From an uncultured Bacilli bacterium (GTDB taxonomy: Bacteria > Bacillota_I > Bacilli_A > RF39 > UBA660), in assembly GCA_944363755.1 (NCBI GenBank), contig CALVVC010000078.1, positions 1-5,161 of the forward strand: a stretch of DNA of 5,161 bases. The letters run 5' to 3'. Of the stretch, positions 1 to 5,161 are shown piece after piece. Within the stretch, counting starts at the first letter, position 1. Each line of letters opens with the position of its first letter. Position numbers and translations under genes: made by a program. The notes under the pieces were generated by a model that was not told the DNA's origin, did not search any database, and was given only the letters and a program-made list of their open reading frames with translations.

Positions 1-1407
1 AGTAGTAATATCTATAAAATAATAGTAGAGAATAATTCTAATAGTAGTGTAACAATAGAGTTAGGAGTAAATGTAGGACTAGATTATAATGATTTAACAC
101 TACCTAGTAATGGACATTTATTTAAAGAGTATCAAGATATACCAAATGCCCCAGAATTAGATGATAATATGATACCAGTAACATATAAAAATAATAATTG
201 GGTAAAAGCTGATATAATAAATACTAATAATGATTGGTATAACTATGATGAGTTAAAATGGGCTAATGCTGTAACTGTAAGTAATAGTACAAGAAGTACT
301 TATAAGAATGCAAGTGTTGGAACAGAAATAAGTATGGATGATATAGAGACAATGTGGGTATGGATACCAAGATATAGTTATACAATAGGTAGTCAAGATG
401 GAATTAATTATTATGGTAAAAAGGGGTGTTATTTAGAAAGTAATCCGACTTTAGAATTACCAGGAGAAATAGATGTAAGATTTGTAGATCCATCTATTAA
501 AGATAAAGGAGATGCTACATATATAGTAAGTGAAGGTATAAATAAAGATGATTGGTATACCCCAGATGCTTTTACCTTTGGAGATAAAGAATTAAGTGGA
601 ATATGGGTAGGAAAGTTTGAGACAAGTAGTAGTAATCCAAGTGCAACTTATGGAGGAGGAAATACTACTAGTTTAGATGCTTTAATAAAGCCTAATGTAA
701 CTAGTTGGAGAGGTATAAATATAAGTAATGCTTTTAATGTAGCATTAAAAATGAATGATAATAGTAATAGATATGGATTTACTAATAAAATAGATACACA
801 TATGATGAAAAATAGTGAATGGGCAGTAGTTAGTTACTTAAGTCAATCTAAATATGGTAAGTTAAGAAATGAGAATTTTCGTGGTAAAAATAAAGAAGTA
901 TATCAAAATAAATCAGATTCATTTATAACAGGTTGTAGTTATGGAAGCCCAAGTAATGCTAATACAGATTATGGATGTCATTATACTTATGATATAGATA
1001 TAAATGGAACAGGAGCATCAACTACAGGAACAATATATGGAATATATGATATGTCAGGTGGTGCTTGGGACTTTGTAATGGGAAACTATAACAATTTAAT
1101 ATCAGGGAGTGGTTTTTCTATAATGCCAGAATCTAAATATTACGATAAATATACAAACGAAGATATATTAACAACATGTAATGGAAAAGAATGTTTATCA
1201 CATGGCTTATCAGAAACAAGTGGTTGGTATAATGATTGGAGTGGTATGTCTAATGAAATTCACTCGTGGATTGTACGTGGTGGTAGATATTTTGATGATA
1301 AAGAAGTTATAAAAGGAGTTATTACAGGCATATTTTATTTTTATGAAAGCTATGGGAATAATGATTATAATCGTACCTTTCGTCTTATTCTAGTAACTGA
1401 TACATAA
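1..1407 (+). CDS. Large surface protein, 5'-truncated, with C-terminal FGE/C-type-lectin-like domain
   Basis: The reading frame is open from base 1, so this is the last 468 residues of a longer protein. The ATG at 169 is internal and has no ribosome binding site. Residues 1-56 look like the end of a beta-rich extracellular module, followed by a linker with PELDDNMIPV. A WVWIPRY motif sits at residues 119-125. The C-terminal half has YDMSGGAWDFVMGNY (349-363), RGG (426-428) and a closing TFRLIL. These match in order the conserved G-x-YDMSGN-W-E-W, RGGSW and GFR landmarks of the formylglycine-generating-enzyme/sulfatase-modifying fold, a C-type-lectin-like fold. A catalytic role is unlikely because no cysteine lies in the terminal segment where FGE has its active pair. 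I infer a binding role outside the cell. Five cysteines (143, 312, 326, 393, 398) could form disulfides. No C-terminal anchor or sorting signal is visible, so anchoring, if any, lies upstream of the window. Confidence is high for the gene and moderate for the fold. Confidence 0.8.
   Translation, partial: SSNIYKIIVENNSNSSVTIELGVNVGLDYNDLTLPSNGHLFKEYQDIPNAPELDDNMIPVTYKNNNWVKADIINTNNDWYNYDELKWANAVTVSNSTRSTYKNASVGTEISMDDIETMWVWIPRYSYTIGSQDGINYYGKKGCYLESNPTLELPGEIDVRFVDPSIKDKGDATYIVSEGINKDDWYTPDAFTFGDKELSGIWVGKFETSSSNPSATYGGGNTTSLDALIKPNVTSWRGINISNAFNVALKMNDNSNRYGFTNKIDTHMMKNSEWAVVSYLSQSKYGKLRNENFRGKNKEVYQNKSDSFITGCSYGSPSNANTDYGCHYTYDIDINGTGASTTGTIYGIYDMSGGAWDFVMGNYNNLISGSGFSIMPESKYYDKYTNEDILTTCNGKECLSHGLSETSGWYNDWSGMSNEIHSWIVRGGRYFDDKEVIKGVITGIFYFYESYGNNDYNRTFRLILVTDT
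1261..1407 (+). other. Terminal RGG...FR segment of the lectin-like domain, candidate variable face
   Basis: This segment encodes the last 48 residues of the surface protein, from HSWIVRGG to the stop. In C-type-lectin-like proteins of the FGE type the corresponding stretch builds the exposed ligand-binding surface. In diversity-generating retroelement targets it is the variable region. Three of its four arginine codons are CGT, whereas the rest of the visible gene uses AGA for six of seven. It also has a run of AAT/GAT/TAT codons (GNNDYN) just before the final FR. No reverse transcriptase or template repeat is present in the window, so a diversification role is only a hypothesis. Confidence 0.35.
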
Positions 1408-1427
1408 AAAATACTCGGATTAATTAT

Positions 1428-1465
1428 AAAATAAAAGTACTTTATTGTAAAAGTACTTTTATTTT
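1428..1465 (+). terminator. AT-rich intrinsic terminator of the surface protein gene
   Basis: There is a perfect 16-bp inverted repeat: AAAATAAAAGTACTTT (1428-1443) and its reverse complement (1450-1465), around the 6-base loop ATTGTA. The right arm ends in TTTTATTTT, which gives the U-rich tract. The left arm begins AAAATAAAA, so the hairpin could also terminate from the other strand. It starts 21 bases after the stop codon of the surface protein gene. The stem has only two G:C pairs, which is typical of terminators in very AT-rich genomes but makes its strength uncertain. Confidence 0.7.
1433..1460. repeat. Two tandem copies of a palindrome around AAAGTACTTT
   Basis: AAAAGTACTTTA (1433-1444) and the perfect 12-base palindrome AAAAGTACTTTT (1449-1460) are direct repeats. 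Their centres are 16 bases apart, and they flank and overlap the -35 box at 1445-1450. Together they make up most of the terminator stem. The alternative reading is a dimer-binding operator. The sequence alone cannot tell a by-product of the hairpin from a protein site. Confidence 0.4.
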
Positions 1466-1473
1466 GATATAAT
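1445..1473 (+). promoter_or_regulatory. Sigma-70/SigA-type promoter of the four-gene operon
   Basis: A -35 box TTGTAA (1445-1450) and a perfect -10 box TATAAT (1468-1473) are separated by exactly 17 bases. The -10 box is preceded by TGA (1465-1467), an extended -10 element. Transcription would start near 1480, which leaves a short leader of about 20 bases containing the ribosome binding site of the first gene. The -35 box lies mainly in the loop of the upstream terminator, so the two signals share DNA. AT-rich DNA yields chance TATAAT boxes, but the spacing, extended -10 and position make this one convincing. Confidence 0.75.
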
Positions 1474-1483
1474 TTAAACTAGA

Positions 1484-1491
1484 AAGAAGGG
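1484..1491 (+). promoter_or_regulatory. Ribosome binding site that sets the start at ATG 1501
   Basis: AAGAAGGG is a Shine-Dalgarno-like purine run ending 9 bases before ATG 1501. An in-frame TTG at 1492 would directly abut this run, leaving no spacer, so the ATG is preferred. Confidence 0.7.
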
Positions 1492-1500
1492 TTGATAGTT

Positions 1501-2727
1501 ATGAATTTTAAATCACTACTTAAAAATGAACTTTTACTATCAATCCTTCATAATGTCTTAATGAATGAAACTACTAAAAATAAAGTATCTAATGCTTCTA
1601 TTAATGGAGAAAGCTATAGTTATAATAGATATTCTTTATTAATAACAATTGATATAGTAATTAAATATCAAATTATAATTAATGATAATATTTATAACAA
1701 TTATTTTTTAAATAAATTAAATACTATTACTAATAATTATACTACTCATGAAGATTTAATCATTAAAGGTAACTCTTTATTAATAGATTTAGTTTCTAAT
1801 ATATTAAATGTAACTACTACTAAAACAGAAGATAAAAAAGAAATACTAAAGTATATTTATGATAAGTACATTGTTAATGGGTATTGTTTTCATAGTTTTC
1901 CTTCTATTTTTAAAGAAAAAACTGAAGAAGAAGGACTTAATGGAAGTATAGATATTAAAGAGTTAAATGATTTAAAGAAAATAGATTATATCTTTTCTAA
2001 TCATAACTATAAAAATATCATATCAAGAAATTTAAAAGATAAAAGTAGAGCGATATATATAACAGATTCTCCTGCTATGGCTTATTACTATGCTTTTAGA
2101 AGCCCAGAATATATGGCTGAGATTACTTCTCTTAGTAAGTATTATAATTATCTTAAAAACTATAATAAAGATGCCTTTTATCTTAAAGATTATAATAAAT
2201 GTAAAAGTAATTTAGCATCTCTTTGCCAACACGTTAATATGACTACTAAAGAAGAAACAACTATTCTTAAAGCCTTTGATAAAAGATGGAAAGCTCTTAA
2301 TTTATCAGAGTCCTTACCTTGCATTGCCTTTATTAAAAGAAAAGACTTAGCAAAGAATTATTTATCTAACATTGATGAAATTATTAATAGTGTAGATAAA
2401 GTAGATTTAAATATCTTAATATCTAAAATAACAGATAGTAAGTATCCTATTATAAGAAGATATAGTGATATTAATTCACTAGATTTAACTGTTATAACAA
2501 TGCCTAGTTATAGAGAAATAAAAAATAATAAATTTATAAAACAAGAGGCAAAAAAAGAAAAAGCTCTTATTACAAATGAGACTATAGAAGATTATCAAGA
2601 AGAGAAAAGATTTAATTATAAATATGCTTTTAGTTACGGTAATGCAAGTGTTTTCGCCCTAACAGGACTTCTATTAATAACATTAGGTCTTACTTTAACT
2701 ATAATTATAAATGTATTAGGAGGTTAA
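1501..2727 (+). CDS. Unrecognised tail-anchored protein with ADP-ribosyltransferase-like motifs
   Basis: This 408-residue protein is the first gene after the promoter. I chose ATG 1501 over TTG 1492 because of the ribosome binding site spacing. It has no signal peptide. Residues 1-120 look mainly helical and rich in Asn, Ile and Leu. Residues 127-146 contain GYCFHSF (His131, Phe133) and a GL pair at 145-146. Residues 184-205 read AIYITDSPAMAYYYA followed by SPEY. A histidine near a first strand, then an 'IY-x-T ... A-x-Y' helix start, recalls the H-Y-E class of ADP-ribosyltransferase/PARP-like folds. The third catalytic residue (Glu) cannot be assigned, so enzymatic function is speculative. 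One hydrophobic helix at about 383-404 ends the protein, preceded by a basic stretch. This suggests a cytoplasmic domain held to the membrane by its C-terminus. The fmt ribosome binding site lies inside its last codons, so translation of the two genes is probably coupled. The gene is certain; the function is unknown. Confidence 0.9.
   Translation: MNFKSLLKNELLLSILHNVLMNETTKNKVSNASINGESYSYNRYSLLITIDIVIKYQIIINDNIYNNYFLNKLNTITNNYTTHEDLIIKGNSLLIDLVSNILNVTTTKTEDKKEILKYIYDKYIVNGYCFHSFPSIFKEKTEEEGLNGSIDIKELNDLKKIDYIFSNHNYKNIISRNLKDKSRAIYITDSPAMAYYYAFRSPEYMAEITSLSKYYNYLKNYNKDAFYLKDYNKCKSNLASLCQHVNMTTKEETTILKAFDKRWKALNLSESLPCIAFIKRKDLAKNYLSNIDEIINSVDKVDLNILISKITDSKYPIIRRYSDINSLDLTVITMPSYREIKNNKFIKQEAKKEKALITNETIEDYQEEKRFNYKYAFSYGNASVFALTGLLLITLGLTLTIIINVLGG
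2718..2723 (+). promoter_or_regulatory. Ribosome binding site of fmt
   Basis: A perfect AGGAGG lies within the last codons (Leu-Gly-Gly) of the upstream gene, 11 bases before ATG 2735. It supports translational coupling of the pair. Confidence 0.85.
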
Positions 2728-2734
2728 TATTAAC

Positions 2735-3673
2735 ATGGAAAGTATTAAAATAGTATTTATGGGAACACCAGACTTTGCTGTTCCTATCTTTAAAGCTCTT
2801 GCAGATAACTACAACGTTGTTGCAGTTGTAACTCAACCGGATAAATTAGTAGGTAGAAAACAAATATTAACACCTTCTCCTATAAAAAAAGCAAGTGCGT
2901 TATATAATATACCAGTATTACAACCAGTTAAGATAAGAAATGAATATGATAGTATCTTAAAGTATGAACCAGATATGATAGTAACTTGTGCTTATGGACA
3001 AATATTACCTAAAGAATTACTTGACTATCCTAAATACAAATCTATTAATGTTCATGCCTCACTACTACCTAAACTAAGAGGAGGAGCCCCTATTCATCAT
3101 GCTATTATGGATGGTTATAATAAGACTGGTATAACTATTATGTATATGAGTGTTTTAATGGATAGAGGAGATATAATAAGTCAATCTGAAACTACTATCA
3201 CTAAAGATGATACCCTAGCATCTCTTCATGATAGATTAAGTGAAATGGGTAAAGATTTATTACTTAAAACTCTACCTAATATAATTAGTGGTAATATTAA
3301 TCCTATTAAACAAGATGAATCTAAAGTAACTTATGGTTATAACATTACTAAAGAAGATGAGAAAATTGACTTTACTAAGACTAGTAGAGAAGTAGATAAT
3401 AAGGTTAGAGCCTTAAATCCAACTCCAGGTGCTTATACAACAATAAACAGTAAAAGAATGAAAGTATATGATGTAAGAATCAGTGATAGGTATTATGCTA
3501 ACACAAAACCTGGAACAATAGTTGGCTTTGAAAAAGATGGTATTAGAGTAGTTACTAAAGATAAAGAAGTAATACTAACAGATATTGCTATAGAAGGTAA
3601 GAAAAGATGTTTAGTAAAAGATTATTTAAATGGAATAGATAAAAAGGAATTGTTAGGAGTAGTATTAAAGTGA
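2735..3673 (+). CDS. fmt: Methionyl-tRNA formyltransferase
   Basis: This cytoplasmic enzyme transfers the formyl group of 10-formyltetrahydrofolate to the amino group of initiator Met-tRNA, giving fMet-tRNA for translation start. Its 312 residues match the usual length (about 310-320). The N-terminal formyltransferase domain opens with FMGTPDFAVP (8-17) and QPD (34-36). It carries the family signature INVHASLLPKLRGGAPIHHA (104-123) with catalytic Asn105 and His107; the third catalytic residue, Asp143, lies in MDRGDI. The C-terminal OB-fold, which grips the tRNA, starts around 205 and includes IDF (211-213) and VRALNPTPGAYT (224-235). The usual Trp of NPWPGA is Thr230 here. The start is fixed by AGGAGG and by the family N-terminus. 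It lies 7 bases after the preceding gene, and its TGA stop overlaps the next start. The common partner def (peptide deformylase) is not in this window. Identification is certain. Confidence 0.97.
   Translation: MESIKIVFMGTPDFAVPIFKALADNYNVVAVVTQPDKLVGRKQILTPSPIKKASALYNIPVLQPVKIRNEYDSILKYEPDMIVTCAYGQILPKELLDYPKYKSINVHASLLPKLRGGAPIHHAIMDGYNKTGITIMYMSVLMDRGDIISQSETTITKDDTLASLHDRLSEMGKDLLLKTLPNIISGNINPIKQDESKVTYGYNITKEDEKIDFTKTSREVDNKVRALNPTPGAYTTINSKRMKVYDVRISDRYYANTKPGTIVGFEKDGIRVVTKDKEVILTDIAIEGKKRCLVKDYLNGIDKKELLGVVLK
3655..3659 (+). promoter_or_regulatory. Ribosome binding site for the GTG start at 3670
   Basis: AGGAG inside the 3' end of fmt lies 10 bases before GTG 3670. It supports the overlapping GTG start over later in-frame codons. 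Confidence 0.7.
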
Positions 3674-4413
3674 AAGAAGAAAAAGAAAAGAAAGAAAATA
3701 AATATATAAAATTTATTAAAGATTTATCTAAAAATAAAAGAGGTAGAGCCATACTTTTCTTTATCTTTTACTTTATCTTTTTCTTTATATTAATATCATT
3801 AATAAGAACAAATTATAATAGTAATCATGATATTGATACTTCTAATGATAATAAAGTTAATACTGAATATAAATTAGATGGTATAGAAAATGGTAATTAT
3901 CACTTTATAAGAGAAGAAAATATTAATGGAGTTATAACTAGTTTTACAGGAGATAAAAGTAATAATAAAACAGAAGGAATAATGACTAGTAATAATACAT
4001 TTTATAATTATTTTATCTATGATAATATTAACTTAATAAAAACAACTGATAAATATGAAGTTACTAGCGAATTATATCATTTTAACAATATTACTGATGA
4101 TAAGAATATATCAAAAATTTTAAAAAAGTCTTATCTAGTATCTAAAACAGAATATGAAAATGGTTTTACTTCTTATAATTATGAGATAACTACTAATACA
4201 ATAGATTCTATTATTAATAATACTAATCTTGATATCGCCGATATTCCTAATAAAATAACTCTAGAGACTAATGAAGAAGATGAAGTAGTTAAAATTACCT
4301 ATGATTTAACTAGTTACTCTACATATATTAACAATGTAATTACTACAACAACAATTACTGTTAGTTATTCTAATTTTGGTAAAATAAAAGATATAGAAAT
4401 AAAAGAAAGTTAA
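3670..4413 (+). CDS. Single-pass membrane protein with extracytoplasmic domain, function unknown
   Basis: This is a 247-residue protein. GTG 3670 overlaps the fmt TGA by four bases (GTGA), a classic coupled junction, and a good ribosome binding site supports it. Residues 1-26 are strongly charged and Lys-rich, hence cytoplasmic. Residues 27-46 form one membrane helix, unusually rich in Phe (RAILFFIFYFIFFFILISLI region). No lipobox cysteine or obvious signal peptidase site is seen, so the protein should stay anchored with about 200 residues outside. The outer part is rich in Asn, Thr, Ile and Tyr, with alternating strand-like patterns. It ends with NKITLET...VVKITYDLTSY...ITVSYSNFGKIKDIEI, an amphipathic series that recalls the end of LolA/LppX-like lipoprotein folds; that resemblance is only an impression. 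I do not recognise a family. Its place between fmt and another membrane protein suggests co-expression, not a role in formylation. Confidence 0.88.
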   Translation: MKEEKEKKENKYIKFIKDLSKNKRGRAILFFIFYFIFFFILISLIRTNYNSNHDIDTSNDNKVNTEYKLDGIENGNYHFIREENINGVITSFTGDKSNNKTEGIMTSNNTFYNYFIYDNINLIKTTDKYEVTSELYHFNNITDDKNISKILKKSYLVSKTEYENGFTSYNYEITTNTIDSIINNTNLDIADIPNKITLETNEEDEVVKITYDLTSYSTYINNVITTTTITVSYSNFGKIKDIEIKES

Positions 4414-4418
4414 AGGAG
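4413..4418 (+). promoter_or_regulatory. Ribosome binding site of the last gene
   Basis: AAGGAG begins on the final base of the preceding stop codon and ends 6 bases before ATG 4425. Confidence 0.85.
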
Positions 4419-4424
4419 AAGTTT

Positions 4425-5161
4425 ATGAAAAATAAAAAACTAATTAAAAAGATAATCATCGGTATTGTAATAGTAGTTGTAATTATCATAGGCTTAATAT
4501 TCTTTATGGCTTTTAAAGAATTACAAGAAGAAGATATTTTAAAACAAGAAATAATTAACTACAGTAATAAAGATTTATCAAAAGATAATTATCCTATCGA
4601 GGTTAAAACAACAGGGGATAGAGCCTATGTAGAAGAAGCTGTTAAGAAGTATTATAAGAGTTTATCAGATAGTGTTAAAACAATAAATAGTTTATTAAAT
4701 GATGAAGAATTAACCAATATCTTAACTATTAATAGTCTAAGAAATGATAGCCCTAATTATACAAAGAGTCATACTCTTATAAGTGATACTAAAAGTAAAG
4801 TAACTAAAGAGTTAGAAAATATTAGTAGACTATGTGAAGAAGATACTATTAAGAATTTAATAGATAAAGAGAAACTTAGTGATAGTGAATATTATTATGA
4901 TTTTTATCTAAATCTTATGTATACTAAAAAAGATTTAGAAAACTTTAAGAGTACTAAAGAAGAAATGGTGACTCTATCAAATAATTTAAATGAATTCTTA
5001 AATAAAGTAGATGAAATACTAACATTCTTAGAAATAAATGCTAATTATATAGAATATACCAATACAGATATTTATATTAGTGATAATAATATCTTAAATA
5101 AATATAATAATTTAATAGAAGAGTTAAAAATAATGGCCGATAATATGGCAAATAAAGAAAA
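4425..5161 (+). CDS. N-terminally anchored membrane protein, 3'-truncated, function unknown
   Basis: The frame is open from ATG 4425 to the window end, giving 245 complete codons of a longer gene. A Lys-rich start (MKNKKLIKK) precedes one very hydrophobic helix at about residues 9-30 (IIIGIVIVVVIIIGLIFFMAF), followed by an acidic stretch. This is an uncleaved anchor with the body outside the cell, or less likely a non-lipoprotein signal peptide. The body is rich in Lys, Glu, Asn and Leu and looks helical, with possible coiled-coil stretches. Residues 57-80 (VKTTGDRAYVEEAVKKYYKSL region) form a distinctive 'KTTGD-x-x-YVE' segment before a long helix. Only one cysteine is seen (about 137). It starts 11 bases after the preceding stop with a strong ribosome binding site, so it belongs to the fmt operon. 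I recognise no family. The matching architecture suggests it may work with the preceding membrane protein, but their outer domains look different (helical versus strand-rich). Confidence 0.85.
   Translation, partial: MKNKKLIKKIIIGIVIVVVIIIGLIFFMAFKELQEEDILKQEIINYSNKDLSKDNYPIEVKTTGDRAYVEEAVKKYYKSLSDSVKTINSLLNDEELTNILTINSLRNDSPNYTKSHTLISDTKSKVTKELENISRLCEEDTIKNLIDKEKLSDSEYYYDFYLNLMYTKKDLENFKSTKEEMVTLSNNLNEFLNKVDEILTFLEINANYIEYTNTDIYISDNNILNKYNNLIEELKIMADNMANKE

Noticed and set aside
1..130. Short AGT/AAT-rich repeats as a tandem repeat or CRISPR-like array
   Set aside because: They are codon-level low complexity (Ser/Asn codons in an AT-rich gene) with no regular unit or spacer structure.
169..171. 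ATG 169 as the start of the surface protein gene
   Set aside because: The frame is open to base 1 with protein-like sequence, and no ribosome binding site precedes this ATG; it lies within a conserved-looking linker (PELDDNMIPV).
1045..1407. Active formylglycine-generating enzyme or sulfatase modifier
   Set aside because: The landmarks fit the fold, but the terminal catalytic cysteine pair is absent and the host protein is a large modular surface protein.
1492..1494. TTG 1492 as the start of the second gene
   Set aside because: It directly abuts the Shine-Dalgarno-like run at 1484-1491, with no spacer; ATG 1501 has 9-base spacing.
3671..3709. TGA read as Trp (mycoplasma code), extending fmt to the TAA at 3707
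   Set aside because: Fmt already has full length at the TGA, the extension would be a Lys-rich tail, all other Trp codons are TGG, and the GTGA overlap is a normal gene junction.
1..5161. Genes on the minus strand, tRNA, rRNA or mobile elements
   Set aside because: The + strand genes cover nearly everything; no tRNA-like cloverleaf, transposase, terminal repeats or credible minus-strand coding was seen.

Overview
The window is a very AT-rich, gene-dense stretch with all genes on the + strand. It holds two transcription units separated by a 93-base gap (1408-1500). The standard bacterial code fits: Trp is written TGG, and TGA is used once, as the stop of fmt. The base composition, the AT-type Shine-Dalgarno/operon style and the surface protein of the 'WVWIPRY ... 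YDMSGGAW ... RGG ... FR' kind together suggest an uncultured low-GC Bacillota/Mollicutes-like gut bacterium (RF39-type Bacilli). That placement is an inference from style, not a proven assignment.

Region 1-1407 is the 3' part of a large secreted or surface protein gene, whose start lies before the window. Its C-terminal half carries the motifs of the formylglycine-generating-enzyme/C-type-lectin-like fold. It ends in an RGG...FR segment of the kind that serves as a variable ligand-binding face in some phage and bacterial proteins.

Region 1408-1500 holds a perfect 16-bp inverted repeat (an AT-rich intrinsic terminator). Nested in it is a strong consensus promoter (TTGTAA, 17 bp, TGA-TATAAT) for the next unit.

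Region 1501-5161 is a tight operon of four genes. The first encodes a 408-residue, apparently tail-anchored protein with weak ADP-ribosyltransferase-like motifs. It is followed 7 bases later by fmt (methionyl-tRNA formyltransferase, complete, catalytic residues present). A GTG-started single-pass membrane protein overlaps the fmt stop by 4 bases. The last gene, 11 bases further on, is another N-terminally anchored membrane protein that runs off the window. Only fmt has a firm function. The other three operon genes are membrane proteins I do not recognise at family level, and their co-transcription with fmt is the main contextual clue. No RNA gene, mobile element, CRISPR array or long unassigned stretch was seen.
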